Positions 55,486 through 63,714 of a DNA stretch of 64,000 nt are shown piece after piece. Each line of letters starts with the position of its first letter. Position 1 is the stretch's first letter. The stretch is taken from contig NZ_JOEE01000011.1 of the NCBI RefSeq assembly GCF_000720925.1, positions 30,874 to 94,873 of the forward strand. Reading direction: 5' to 3'. A program made the position numbers and the translations under genes. Under the pieces are notes generated by a model that was not told where the DNA came from, made no database searches, and saw nothing but the letters and a program-made list of their open reading frames with translations. This DNA comes from Phycicoccus jejuensis (GTDB lineage Bacteria; Actinomycetota; Actinomycetes; Actinomycetales; Dermatophilaceae).

Positions 55486-55842
55486 ATGAACGCCGGCTAC
55501 GGACTGACGGTGCGCTGGTCGCTCGAGGACGCCCCTGCGGGGGTGGCCGACGAGCTGCGCGAGTACGTCGTCGGCACCTCGATCGCGCGCTTCATGTTCC
55601 TCGACGGCCTGGCCTTCAAGGTGTGGCGGATGCGCGAGGGCGAGTGGTTCGAGGGCACCTACGTCTTCGACAGCGAGCAGGAGCGGCAGCACTTCCGCGA
55701 GGGGTTCGAGCCGGGGGCGGCCACCGCGCCGGGCAGCGCGATCATCGGGTCGGCGCCGAGCACGATCGAGGAGTGGGAGGTCGTCGCGATCGCCGAGGGC
55801 CCGGCCGGCTTCCGCCGGGGCGCGGGGCCCTCGGTCAGCTGA
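55486..55842 (+). CDS. Small hypothetical protein (ABM/YdhR-like?)
   Basis: 118 residues, ATG at 55486 preceded by GAGGAGGAC. The pattern YGLTVRWSLEDAPAGVADEL, MFLDGLAFKVWRMREGEWFE, GTYVFDSEQERQHFREGF looks like a ferredoxin-like dimeric alpha/beta barrel of the YdhR/antibiotic-monooxygenase type, where F-x-G-x-Y-x-F/W-x-S is typical. The similarity is by eye only. It ends facing the O-methyltransferase gene (9-bp gap). Confidence 0.65.
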   Translation: MNAGYGLTVRWSLEDAPAGVADELREYVVGTSIARFMFLDGLAFKVWRMREGEWFEGTYVFDSEQERQHFREGFEPGAATAPGSAIIGSAPSTIEEWEVVAIAEGPAGFRRGAGPSVS

Positions 55843-55851
55843 CGCCGGTCC

Positions 55852-56487
55852 TCAGCGGCGGACGGCGACGAGCACGCCGTCGCTGACCGGCAGGAGCGCG
55901 GCGACGAGGTCGTCGTGGTCGCGCAGGGTCTTGCCCAGGTCGCGCAGCGTCGTCGTCGTGGCGTCCCGCGAGGCGGGGTCGGCGACCTTGTCGTGCCAGA
56001 GCATGTTGTCGACGACGAGCACCCCGCCGCTGCGCAGCAGCCGGACCGCGTGCTCGACGTAGGTCGGGTAGGTGTCCTTGTCGGCGTCGACGTGGACCAT
56101 GTCGTAGCCACCGTCGGCCATCCGCGGCAGGACCTCGGCGGCGGCGCCGGTGATGACGCGCGTGCGCTGGTGCGGGTAGCCCGCCTCGGCGTACGCCTGG
56201 CGCGCGAGCCGCTGGTGCTCGGCCGAGACGTCGATCGTCGTGAGGATGCCGTCGTCGGGCATCCCCGAGAGCAGCCAGAGCCCGGAGGTGCCGGCGCCCG
56301 TCCCGACCTCGAGGACGTGCTTGGCCCGCACGCTCGCCGCGAGCAGGCGCAGCACGGCGCCCGCCCCGGTGCCGACGGGGGAGGCGGCGTCGAGCTCGGC
56401 GCCCCGGCGGCGGGCCGCCTCGACGACCTCGGGCTCGGGGACGAACTCCTCCGCGTAGGACCAGCTGGCCGGCTTCAGTCCGCTCAT
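55852..56487 (-). CDS. SAM-dependent O-methyltransferase
   Basis: 211 residues from the ATG at 56487. SAM motif I is [20 protein letters not shown]; further motifs [20 protein letters not shown] and [20 protein letters not shown], then [19 protein letters not shown], are those of the metal-dependent catechol-type family (Methyltransf_3). TAGGGT 7 nt before the ATG suggests a leaderless mRNA. It is divergent from sigE, as recalled for Rv1220c/sigE in M. tuberculosis; its acceptor is unknown. Confidence 0.9.
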   Translation of the reverse strand: MSGLKPASWSYAEEFVPEPEVVEAARRRGAELDAASPVGTGAGAVLRLLAASVRAKHVLEVGTGAGTSGLWLLSGMPDDGILTTIDVSAEHQRLARQAYAEAGYPHQRTRVITGAAAEVLPRMADGGYDMVHVDADKDTYPTYVEHAVRLLRSGGVLVVDNMLWHDKVADPASRDATTTTLRDLGKTLRDHDDLVAALLPVSDGVLVAVRR

Positions 56488-56494
56488 GGCGGCA

Positions 56495-56500
56495 ACCCTA
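56495..56500 (-). promoter_or_regulatory. Candidate O-methyltransferase -10 (leaderless)
   Basis: TAGGGT on the minus strand ends 7 nt before the ATG at 56487; TGCCGCC between them has no ribosome-site character. Confidence 0.5.
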
Positions 56501-56556
56501 GTGCGCCCGGCAGGGGGTGGCGCGCCACCGGTTCCCAGCCGGCGTTCAGCCTTCCC

Positions 56557-56585
56557 GGGAACAATTCTCGGTTCCGGCACGTATC
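56557..56585 (+). promoter_or_regulatory. ECF-type promoter of sigE
   Basis: GGGAAC (56557-56562) and CGTATC (56580-56585) are separated by 17 bp, close to the GGGAAC/CGTT pattern of SigE/SigH-type ECF promoters. The predicted +1 falls near 56592, only a few bases before the ATG at 56596, so sigE is probably autoregulated from here. Confidence 0.6.
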
Positions 56586-56595
56586 GATGGGTGGC

Positions 56596-57246
56596 ATGAG
56601 CAGCGTGGTGAGCGAGGAACCGATGGCGACGACCGCAGACCCGGCCCCGGTGGGCACGGGGACCGCGTGGGTGCCCCCGTCGTGGGAGGAGGTCGTCGAG
56701 CAGCACTCGGCCCGCGTCTACCGCCTCGCCTACCGTCTGACCGGCAACGTCCACGACGCCGAGGACCTCACGCAGGACGTCTTCGTCCGCGTCTTCCGCT
56801 CGCTGCACACCTACCAGCCCGGCACCTTCGAGGGCTGGCTGCACCGGATCACGACCAACGTCTTCCTCGACAAGATGCGCCGCAAGCAGCGCATCCGCTT
56901 CGACGCCCTCTCGGACGAGTCGGCAGCGCGCCTGCCGAGCCGCGACCTCGGCCCCGAGCAGACCTTCGCCGACACCCACCTCGACGACGACGTCCAGCGC
57001 GCGCTCGACGCGCTCTCGCCGGACTTCCGCGCCGCGGTCGTCCTCTGCGACATCGAGGGCCTCTCCTACGAGGAGGTCGCCGCGACGCTCGGCATCAAGC
57101 TCGGGACGGTGCGCTCGCGCATCCACCGCGGCCGGGCCCAGCTGCGCGAGGCGCTCGCCCACCGGGCCCCCCGCCCGCGCCCCGAGGTCACCGCTCCCAC
57201 CCGCCGCGGCCCGGTCGTCCGGCGACCCGCCGCCGGAGTCGTATGA
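56596..57246 (+). CDS. sigE: ECF RNA polymerase sigma factor SigE
   Basis: 216 residues from the ATG at 56596 (an in-frame ATG at 56587 is too close to the promoter). Sigma region 2: [60 protein letters not shown]. Region 4: [52 protein letters not shown]. The gene order sigE-anti-sigma-htrA-tatB identifies it as the envelope-stress sigma factor SigE of actinobacteria. The stop overlaps the anti-sigma gene (ATGA). Confidence 0.94.
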   Translation: MSSVVSEEPMATTADPAPVGTGTAWVPPSWEEVVEQHSARVYRLAYRLTGNVHDAEDLTQDVFVRVFRSLHTYQPGTFEGWLHRITTNVFLDKMRRKQRIRFDALSDESAARLPSRDLGPEQTFADTHLDDDVQRALDALSPDFRAAVVLCDIEGLSYEEVAATLGIKLGTVRSRIHRGRAQLREALAHRAPRPRPEVTAPTRRGPVVRRPAAGVV

Positions 57247-57797
57247 CGGCCCGCGCGGGCGTGCAGTGCCTCGGCGACGAGCTCTCGGAGTACGCCGCCG
57301 GCCGTCTCGGCGCGTCCCGCGAGCAGGCCTGGGACCGGCACCTCGTCGCCTGCGAGATGTGCCGTCACGCGGTCGGTCAGGAGCGCCGCCTGCGGGCGGC
57401 CCTCGCCGGCGCACCGTCGATGCCCGGTGACCTGCGCGTGACCCTGCTCGCCCTCGCGCGCGACCTCGAGCCGTCGGCCACCTCCGCGCCGGCGGCGGCC
57501 GCCGGACCGGACCCCCTCCGGCTGCTCGCCCCGTCCGCCCCGCCCTGCCACCGCAGCGCGCTGCGCGCCACCGTCGTGGCGGCCGCCGCGGCGGGCGTCT
57601 CCGCCGCGGCCGCCTGGAGCCTGACGGTCATCGGCAGCCCCGCCGTCGTGCGGCCCGCGGGCTCCCCGGCCGGGCCCGCCTCCGCGACGACGCGGGTCGC
57701 CGTCCCGCACGGGACGACGGCGTTCGCGCAGGTCAGCCTCACGACGCGCACCTCCCCGCCCGCGTCGTCGCGCCAGCAGGCACAATCGACGCCATGA
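57243..57797 (+). CDS. Anti-sigma factor with zinc finger (RseA-like)
   Basis: 184 residues, ATG at 57243. The N-terminal ZAS domain is present: [20 protein letters not shown], then [20 protein letters not shown] with H-x3-C-x2-C. A single hydrophobic segment ([20 protein letters not shown]) then spans the membrane, followed by an outside tail rich in Ser/Thr/Ala. It holds SigE inactive until stress. Both ends overlap its neighbours (ATGA), so sigma, anti-sigma and protease are made in fixed ratio. The membrane segment is unusually Ala-rich. Confidence 0.85.
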   Translation: MTARAGVQCLGDELSEYAAGRLGASREQAWDRHLVACEMCRHAVGQERRLRAALAGAPSMPGDLRVTLLALARDLEPSATSAPAAAAGPDPLRLLAPSAPPCHRSALRATVVAAAAAGVSAAAAWSLTVIGSPAVVRPAGSPAGPASATTRVAVPHGTTAFAQVSLTTRTSPPASSRQQAQSTP

Positions 57798-59143
57798 GCG
57801 AACGGGACCGCGGGTCCGACGACTGGCAGCCGTGGGACCGCGAGCCCCCGAGCGGCCCGGCGACCGAGCCGGTGCCCGCCGCGGAGCCGCAGTGGGCGAG
57901 CGCCGCCGGCGCGGAGCCGACCACCGAGCTCCCGGCCGGCCCGCCCCCGCCGCCGTACCAGCCGATCAGCGGCTCGTGGGGCGCCCCGCCCGTGCCGCCC
58001 TCCGCCTCGGCGGCCCACCCCGTCTCGCAGCCCGAGCCCCGTCCCGGCCGGCGCGGCCCGGGGTGGGGCGCGCTCGTCGGCGTGGCCCTCGCGACAGCCC
58101 TCGTGGCCGGCACGACCGGTGGCATCGTCGGTGGTGCGCTGGCCGACCGCGGCTCGGGCTCGTCGGGCACGGCCGTCGCCGCCCCGCAGCCCGGGGCCGG
58201 TGCGACGACCCGGCCGCGCGGCTCGGTGGCCAACATCGCCGCCACGGCGCTGCCGAGCGTCGTGACGCTGCGTGTCGAGGGGGCGGACGGTGGCGCCACC
58301 GGCTCCGGCTGGGTCTACGACGACCAGGGGCACGTGGTGACGAACAACCACGTCGTCGCCGGCGCCGGCGACTCCACCATCACCGTCGTCCTCTCGAACG
58401 GGAAGCAGGTGTCCGGCAAGGTGGTCGGGCGTGACGGGTCCTACGACCTCGCCGTCGTGCGGGTCGAGGGCGCCGACCTCACGCCGCTGCCGGTGGGCAG
58501 CTCCGCCGACGTCGTCGTCGGTGACGAGGTCATCGCCGTCGGCGCGCCGCTCGGCCTCGACTCGACCGTGACGAGCGGCATCGTCAGTGCGCTCGACCGT
58601 CCCGTCACGCCGGGGCAGCAGGACGACCAGTCGTTCATCAACGCGATCCAGACCGACGCCGCGATCAACCCCGGCAACTCGGGCGGCCCGCTGCTCGACA
58701 TGCAGGGCCGGGTCATCGGCGTCAACTCCGCCATCGCCCGGGTGCCGGGCACCTCGCTCGGCGGCCAGAGCGGCAACATCGGCGTCGGCTTCGCCATCCC
58801 CAGCGACCAGGTCGCGACGACCGTCGACCAGCTCATCAGGACCGGCAAGGCCGAGCACCCCATCATCGGCGTGTACCTCGACAGCTCCTACGACGGCGAG
58901 GGCGTGCGCGTCGCCGACGACGGGCCCGACGGCGACCCGGCGGTCAACCCGGGCGGACCGGCGGACGAGGCGGGCATCGAGGCCGGCGACGTCATCACCG
59001 CCTTCGAGGGCCGGCCGGTGACGGACGACGGCGAGCTCGTCGTCAAGATCCGCGCGCGCAAGGTCGGGGAGTCCGTCAAGCTGACCATCGTGCGCGACGG
59101 TCGGGAGCGGGATGTCACCATGGTGCTCCAGGGGTCGGAGTGA
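57794..59143 (+). CDS. htrA: HtrA/DegP-family serine protease
   Basis: 449 residues. A Pro-rich cytoplasmic N-terminus (about 90 residues) is followed by a membrane helix (WGALVGVALATALVAGTTGG) and a trypsin-like domain. The triad is His in VVTNNHVVAGAGDS, Asp in GSYDLAVVRVEG and Ser in NPGNSGGPLLDMQG. A C-terminal PDZ domain ends the protein (GGPADEAGIEAGDVITAFEG). It degrades or refolds damaged envelope proteins and may cleave the anti-sigma factor. It overlaps the anti-sigma gene and precedes tatB by 27 nt. Confidence 0.94.
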   Translation: MSERDRGSDDWQPWDREPPSGPATEPVPAAEPQWASAAGAEPTTELPAGPPPPPYQPISGSWGAPPVPPSASAAHPVSQPEPRPGRRGPGWGALVGVALATALVAGTTGGIVGGALADRGSGSSGTAVAAPQPGAGATTRPRGSVANIAATALPSVVTLRVEGADGGATGSGWVYDDQGHVVTNNHVVAGAGDSTITVVLSNGKQVSGKVVGRDGSYDLAVVRVEGADLTPLPVGSSADVVVGDEVIAVGAPLGLDSTVTSGIVSALDRPVTPGQQDDQSFINAIQTDAAINPGNSGGPLLDMQGRVIGVNSAIARVPGTSLGGQSGNIGVGFAIPSDQVATTVDQLIRTGKAEHPIIGVYLDSSYDGEGVRVADDGPDGDPAVNPGGPADEAGIEAGDVITAFEGRPVTDDGELVVKIRARKVGESVKLTIVRDGRERDVTMVLQGSE

Positions 59144-59170
59144 CCCCCCGCAGCGAAGGGGCGTGACGCG

Positions 59171-59722
59171 GTGTTCGGCGTCAACGGGTGGGAGATCATC
59201 CTGCTCGCACTCATCGCGGTGTTCGTGCTCGGCCCGGACAAGCTGCCGGAGTACGCGGCCAAGCTCGCGCACGGCATCCGCCGGCTGCGGGTGATGGCCG
59301 AGGGCGCCAAGGACTCGCTGCGCGACCAGCTCGGCCCGGAGTACGACGACATCGACTGGCGTCAGTACGACCCGCGCCAGTACGACCCCCGACGCATCGT
59401 CCGCGAGGCGCTGCTCGACCCGCTCGACGAGGCCGTCGCCCCGGTGCGCGGCGAGATCTCGAGCGTGCGCGACGCCGCCCGGGTGCGTCGTCCGGCGGGT
59501 GACGCGGCCGCCGCCGGAGCGGCCGGGGCCGCGGCCGGGGCGACCGCTGCGGCGGCGAACGGGTCGGCCGCCGCGTCGACCCCCTCCGACACCGACGCCG
59601 ACCTCGGCGACGGGTACGTCGAGGACGGCTACGACGACGAGTACGTCACCGTGCAGCCGTGGATGACGCCGACGGCGTTCGACCCCGCGCTGCCGACACC
59701 GTTCGACACCGACGCGACCTGA
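59171..59722 (+). CDS. tatB: Sec-independent translocase subunit TatB
   Basis: 183 residues from the GTG at 59171 (GAAGGGG about 13 nt ahead). The N-terminal helix MFGVNGWEIILLALIAVFVL is followed by the F/L-G-P hinge (GPDKLPEYAAKLAHGIRRLR) and an amphipathic helix, as in TatA/TatB. The long acidic tail with DPRQYDPRRIVREALLDPLD is TatB-specific in actinobacteria; an Ala/Gly-rich linker then leads to a Thr/Pro-rich end. It recruits folded substrates to TatC. Next to htrA it extends the envelope-stress cluster. Confidence 0.92.
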   Translation: MFGVNGWEIILLALIAVFVLGPDKLPEYAAKLAHGIRRLRVMAEGAKDSLRDQLGPEYDDIDWRQYDPRQYDPRRIVREALLDPLDEAVAPVRGEISSVRDAARVRRPAGDAAAAGAAGAAAGATAAAANGSAAASTPSDTDADLGDGYVEDGYDDEYVTVQPWMTPTAFDPALPTPFDTDAT

Positions 59723-59752
59723 CCGGCCCGGCCGGCCGCGTCGGAAGGGTCG

Positions 59753-60886
59753 TCAGCGGCCGACCGGCGAGAGGCCGAGCGAGCGACCGGCGAGGCCGCG
59801 CGAGCGCGTGGCGAGGCCGGAGGCGATACCCCGCAGCGCGACCGCGGCGGGGGAGTCCGGCTCGCCGAGGACGACCGGGCTGCCCTGGTCGGCGCCGATG
59901 CGCAGGCGCGTGTCGAGCGGGATCTGGCCGAGCAGCGGGACCTCGGCGCCGATCGAGCGCGAGAGGGACTCGGCGACCTCACGGCCGCCGCCGGAGCCGA
60001 AGATCTCCTCGCGGGAGCCGTCGGGCAGCTCGAGCCAGCTCATGTTCTCGATGACGCCGGCGACCCGCTGGTGGGTCTGGAGGGCGATGGAGCCGGCGCG
60101 CTCGGCGACCTCGGCGGCCGCCTGCTGCGGCGTCGTGACGACGAGGATCTCGGCGCCCGGGATGAGCTGCGCGACGGAGATCGCGATGTCGCCGGTGCCC
60201 GGCGGGAGGTCGAGGAGGAGGACGTCGAGGTCGCCCCAGAAGACGTCGGCGAGGAACTGCTGCAGCGCCCGGTGGAGCATCGGCCCGCGCCAGACGACCG
60301 GCTGGTTGCCGGGCACGAACATCCCGATCGAGATGACCTTCACGTCGTGGCTGACCGGCGGCATGATCATGTCGTCGACCTGGGTCGGCTTGTGCTCGAC
60401 GCCGAGCATCCGGGGGATCGAGAAGCCGTAGATGTCGGCGTCGACGACCCCGACGCGCAGGCCCTGCGCGGCGAGGGCGGCCGCGAGGTTGGCGGTGACC
60501 GAGCTCTTGCCGACGCCGCCCTTGCCGGAGGCGACGGCGTAGACGCGGGTCAGCGAGCCGGCCTTGGCGAAGGGGACCTCGCGCTCGGCGGTGCCGCCGC
60601 GCAGCTTCGTCTTGAGCTCGGCGCGCTGCTCGTCGCTCATGACGCCGAGGGTGACGCTGACGTCGGTGACGCCGTCGACCGCCGCCAGGGCGTTCGTCGT
60701 GTCCCGGGTCAGCGTGTCCTTGAGCGGGCAGGCGGCCACGGTGAGCAGGACGGTGACGGCCACGCGGCCGTCGTCGTCGCACGCGAGGTCGCCGACCATC
60801 CCGAGCTCGGTGATCGGGCGCCGGATCTCGGGGTCGATGACCTTCTCGAGGGCGGCGTGGAGGACGTCGGTGCTGACCTGCGGCAT
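59753..60886 (-). CDS. mrp: Mrp/ApbC-type Fe-S carrier P-loop ATPase
   Basis: 377 residues. An N-terminal MIP18/DUF59 domain (LEKVIDPEIRRPITELGMVG; VLLTVAACPLKDTLTRDTTN) is followed by a MinD-like ATPase with deviant Walker A SGKGGVGKSSVTANLAAAL, VGVVDADIYGFSIPRMLG and LLLDLPPGTGDIAISVAQLI. The C-terminal CPHC-type motif that binds the Fe-S cluster in many Mrp/ApbC proteins is absent: the equivalent place reads ENMSWLELPDGSREEIFGSG. This variant seems usual in actinobacteria. TAGACT lies 7 nt before the ATG. Confidence 0.92.
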   Translation of the reverse strand: MPQVSTDVLHAALEKVIDPEIRRPITELGMVGDLACDDDGRVAVTVLLTVAACPLKDTLTRDTTNALAAVDGVTDVSVTLGVMSDEQRAELKTKLRGGTAEREVPFAKAGSLTRVYAVASGKGGVGKSSVTANLAAALAAQGLRVGVVDADIYGFSIPRMLGVEHKPTQVDDMIMPPVSHDVKVISIGMFVPGNQPVVWRGPMLHRALQQFLADVFWGDLDVLLLDLPPGTGDIAISVAQLIPGAEILVVTTPQQAAAEVAERAGSIALQTHQRVAGVIENMSWLELPDGSREEIFGSGGGREVAESLSRSIGAEVPLLGQIPLDTRLRIGADQGSPVVLGEPDSPAAVALRGIASGLATRSRGLAGRSLGLSPVGR

Positions 60887-60893
60887 ACCCCCG

Positions 60894-60899
60894 AGTCTA
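60894..60899 (-). promoter_or_regulatory. Candidate mrp -10 (leaderless)
   Basis: TAGACT on the minus strand ends 7 nt before the mrp ATG (60886) and lies in the 10-bp gap after the upstream DUF1003 gene, so mrp may be transcribed separately from it. Confidence 0.45.
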
Positions 60900-61457
60900 G
60901 GTCCGCGGCGCGGTCCGGCCGTCGTCGGCCCCGGCCGGAGCGGGGGGCTGTTGCACGACGACGAGGCCGCGCTCCTCCATCTCGTCGAGCAGGTCGCGCA
61001 GCTCGCTGCGGACGAAGTCGCGGGTCGCGGTGTCGCGCATGGCGATGCGCAGTGCGGCGACCTCGCGGGTGAGGAACTCGGTGTCGGCGAGGTTGCGCTC
61101 GTCGCGCGAGCGGTCCTGCTCCAGGGCGACGCGGTCGCGGTCGGCCTGGCGGTTCTGCGCTAGGAGGATGAGCGGGGCGGCGTACGAGGCCTGCAGCGAC
61201 AGGATGAGCGTGAGCAGCGTGTAGTTGAGCGAGCGGGGGTCGAACTGGAGCACAGCCGGCAGGAAGGTGTTCCAGGCGAGCCAGACGACGACGAAGACCG
61301 TCATCCCGATGAGGAAGTACGCGGTGCCCATGAACCGGGCGAACTTCTCGGACAGGACGCCGAAGGCCTCCCCGGAGAACGCGGCGGGCAGCGTGAAGCG
61401 CCGCCGGCCGGCCTCGCGGGGGGTGTCGATGCGGGAGCGGCGCTCGCGCTCAGCCAC
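60897..61457 (-). CDS. DUF1003 membrane protein
   Basis: 186 residues. Two helices (MGTAYFLIGMTVFVVVWLAW and YTLLTLILSLQASYAAPLIL) are separated by NTFLPAVLQFDPRSLN, then LLAQNRQADRDRVALEQDRS and a coiled cytoplasmic tail. The N-Q-R-Q-x-x-R-D-R signature is that of DUF1003. Its function is not established; it is regularly found beside the MgtE_N/CBS gene, which it overlaps here by 8 bp. Confidence 0.88.
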   Translation of the reverse strand: MAERERRSRIDTPREAGRRRFTLPAAFSGEAFGVLSEKFARFMGTAYFLIGMTVFVVVWLAWNTFLPAVLQFDPRSLNYTLLTLILSLQASYAAPLILLAQNRQADRDRVALEQDRSRDERNLADTEFLTREVAALRIAMRDTATRDFVRSELRDLLDEMEERGLVVVQQPPAPAGADDGRTAPRT

Positions 61458-62748
61458 GGGTCACCTCCTCGTGGGGGACGACGTCGTGGCGCTCCTCGCG
61501 CCAGTCGTCGGGAAGGATGTGGTCGAGCACGTCGTCGACGGTGACCGCGCCGAGCAGGTGCCCCTCCTCGTCGACGACCGGCATGCCGACGAGGTCGTAC
61601 GTGGCGAGCGTCCGGGTCACCTGGCCCAGGCTCGCGGTGGGCGGCAGCGGCTCGACGTCCTTGTCGAGGATGCCGCCGATCGGCTGGTGCGGCGCCTCGC
61701 GCAGGAGCCGCTGGATGTGGACGACGCCGAGGAACTTGCCGGTGGGGGTCTCCAGCGGCGGGCGGCAGACGAACACGGTGCAGGCCAGCGCGGTCGAGAG
61801 CTCCTGGCGGCGGACGACGGCGAGGGCCTCGGCGATCGACGCCTCCGGGCCGAGGATGACCGGCTCGGTCGTCATGAGGCCACCGGCGGTGTTCTCGTCG
61901 TAGGTGAGGAGGCGGCGCAGGTCCGCGGCCTCGTCGGCGTCCATCTTCTCGAGCAGCTCCTCCTGGCGCTCCGGCGGCAGCTCGGAGAGGAGGTCGGCGG
62001 CGTCGTCGGGCTCCATCGCCTCAAGGACGTCGGCGGCGCGGGCGACCTCGAGGCCGACGAGGATCTCGACCTGGTCGTCCTCGGGCAGCTCCTCGATGAC
62101 GTCGGCGAGGCGCTCGTCGGTGAGGGCGGCGGCGACCTCGGCGCGGCGGCGCGGGCTGAGGTCGTGGATGACCTCGGCGAGGTCGGCGGGCTTGAGGTCC
62201 TCGTAGGTCTCGAGCAGCTTGGCCGCGCCCTGCCCCTCGCTCGCGGTGCGCAGGCCGACGACGTCCTCGATCGTCGCGACGAAGGTCTCGCCACGGCGGC
62301 GCCCGAGGCGGCCGAGGCGGGAGGGGCGCGAGGCGTCGAGGCGCACGGCGACGCGGGTGACGTTCCAGCCGCGCTGGCCGAGCTGCTCGATGCCGACGTC
62401 CTGGACCGTGGCGGTCGCGATGTCGCCGTCCTCGGTGCGGACCTGGACGGTGCGCTCGAGGAGCTCGGCGACGACGAGGGTCTCGTTCGGGCGCTGCTCG
62501 AAGCGGCGCATGTTGACCAGGCCGGTCGTGATGACCTGGCCGCCCTCGACGGACGTGACCCGGGTCATCGGGACGAACACGCGGCGGCGGCCCGGCACCT
62601 CCACGACGAGGCCGATGGCCCGCGGACGGGACTTCGTGGCGCTGAACGTGACGACGACGTCGCGAACGCGGCCCACCTTGTCGCCGAGCGGGTCGAAGAC
62701 GTCCAGCTCGGACAGGCGGCCGACGAAGGCCCGGGTCGGCGTGCTCAC
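61450..62748 (-). CDS. MgtE N-terminal/CBS domain protein without transport domain
   Basis: 432 residues from the GTG at 62748. Order: an N-terminal PRC-barrel-like part (VSTPTRAFVGRLSELDVFDP, GDKVGRVRDVVVTF), a second barrel, the MgtE_N superhelix (LETYEDLKPADLAEVIHDLS, DVLEAMEPDDAADLLSELPP) and paired CBS domains (TAGGLMTTEPVILGPEASIA; YDLVGMPVVDEEGHLLGAVT). In MgtE these parts sense cytosolic Mg2+, but the five-helix pore domain is missing: the protein stops after the CBS pair. It is therefore a soluble sensor, perhaps working with the DUF1003 membrane protein. TAGCCT lies 7 nt before the GTG. Confidence 0.88.
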   Translation of the reverse strand: MSTPTRAFVGRLSELDVFDPLGDKVGRVRDVVVTFSATKSRPRAIGLVVEVPGRRRVFVPMTRVTSVEGGQVITTGLVNMRRFEQRPNETLVVAELLERTVQVRTEDGDIATATVQDVGIEQLGQRGWNVTRVAVRLDASRPSRLGRLGRRRGETFVATIEDVVGLRTASEGQGAAKLLETYEDLKPADLAEVIHDLSPRRRAEVAAALTDERLADVIEELPEDDQVEILVGLEVARAADVLEAMEPDDAADLLSELPPERQEELLEKMDADEAADLRRLLTYDENTAGGLMTTEPVILGPEASIAEALAVVRRQELSTALACTVFVCRPPLETPTGKFLGVVHIQRLLREAPHQPIGGILDKDVEPLPPTASLGQVTRTLATYDLVGMPVVDEEGHLLGAVTVDDVLDHILPDDWREERHDVVPHEEVTRG

Positions 62749-62755
62749 GTCCGAC

Positions 62756-62761
62756 AGGCTA
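62756..62761 (-). promoter_or_regulatory. Candidate MgtE_N/CBS gene -10 (leaderless GTG)
   Basis: TAGCCT on the minus strand ends 7 nt before the GTG at 62748, just inside the 3' end of the upstream gene. Confidence 0.4.
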
Positions 62762-63394
62762 TCCGCCGTCGGAGGGGGGCGTGGACGGCTCGTCCGGGGT
62801 GTTGCGCCGGGCGCCGGCCCGGCCGCGCCAGTGCCAGGGGCGCCACCGCGCGGTCGCGGGCGCCGCGGGTCGGACGGGGGCCGCGCCGCTGCTCGTGCCG
62901 TGGTGGCCGGGCTGCTCGCCGGGTCGGCCGTGCGGGGTGAGGACGTGGAGGGTGTTGTGCGCCCGCCAGCGCTCGAGGACCTCCTCGGCGCTGCCCGGGG
63001 CGTTGAGCCGCTCGGGCCGCAGGACCGCCGCGGCCTGCTCCCACGCGTCGGTGCCCGGCTCGAGGACGCTGGTGGTGGCGTGGATGGTGAGGAGGCGGCC
63101 GCCGGTGTCCTTGCTGCGCAGGACGAGCTCGACCTCGTCGGGCAGCCACGGCAGGTGCTGCTCACCGGGGCCGGAGACGACGTAGGCCGCCGGCCCGGTG
63201 CCCCGCTCGTCGCCGTCGTCGTGCCACACGTGCCAGACCGGGTACGTCGAACCGTCCGGCAGGCGGACCCACAGCAGCCCCGACTTGGACGCGGCCTCGT
63301 TGAGCAGCTTCGTCACGTCGACCCGCGGGGGAGCGGGCGCGGCGGGCGTGACGTCGGCGGCGGCGCTGGCGTCGGTGGTCGCCTCGTCGGACAT
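62759..63394 (-). CDS. Conserved hypothetical actinobacterial protein
   Basis: 211 residues from the ATG at 63394. An Ala/Pro-rich N-terminus leads to VDVTKLLNEAASKSGLLWVR, GSTYPVWHVWHDDGDERGTG, AAYVVSGPGEQHLPWLPDEV and RLLTIHATTSVLEPGTDAWE. This suggests a small beta-barrel of the FMN-binding split-barrel type, but key residues are unclear. The tail is Arg/Pro-rich. Similar proteins sit beside the MgtE_N/CBS gene in related actinobacteria as far as I recall. GAGAGT 7 nt before the ATG might be a -10. Confidence 0.65.
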   Translation of the reverse strand: MSDEATTDASAAADVTPAAPAPPRVDVTKLLNEAASKSGLLWVRLPDGSTYPVWHVWHDDGDERGTGPAAYVVSGPGEQHLPWLPDEVELVLRSKDTGGRLLTIHATTSVLEPGTDAWEQAAAVLRPERLNAPGSAEEVLERWRAHNTLHVLTPHGRPGEQPGHHGTSSGAAPVRPAAPATARWRPWHWRGRAGARRNTPDEPSTPPSDGG

Positions 63395-63714
63395 GTCCAG
63401 CACTCTCCCACAGCACCCGCTCGTCCCGGCTGCTTCGCATTGCGACGCACTCGGGACGAGCGGTCGTGGTGCGTCCCGCCGGTGCCGTCTCGCCCTGCCG
63501 GTGCGACCTCGCCCGGCCGGTGCCTCATGGCACGCCGGCACGGCGAGACCCGGGCGGCACGGCGTGACCACGACGGCGGGGCTGCGAGGGGGTCGGGCAG
63601 GAGGGGAGCCGGAGGGGGGTCTGCTTCTCTCGCGACGACGAATTTTGTTCTGCTGAGGGCGAACCGAGCCTCGTCGGCCCTTGTCCGTCGAACACGTGTT
63701 CGGTACACTGAGGC
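63395..63714. other. 320-bp intergenic region with two inverted repeats
   Basis: Besides the SOS-controlled promoter at its right end, this gap holds a 12-bp inverted repeat CCGCTCGTCCCG/CGGGACGAGCGG (63417-63428 and 63452-63463, 23-nt loop). It also holds a longer imperfect palindrome from about 63487 to 63549 with GTCTCGCC/GGCGAGAC ends and internal GCCGGTGC repeats. No open frame here looks coding. Confidence 0.55.
63681..63709 (+). promoter_or_regulatory. Promoter with SOS (LexA) box for the HNH endonuclease gene
   Basis: TTGTCC (63681-63686), a 17-bp spacer and TACACT (63704-63709) form a sigma-70 type promoter. The spacer contains the perfect palindrome CGAACACGTGTTCG (63689-63702), which fits the actinobacterial LexA consensus GAACnnnnGTTC. 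Bound LexA would block this promoter. The ATG begins 6 nt after the -10, so the transcript is probably leaderless. Confidence 0.75.
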
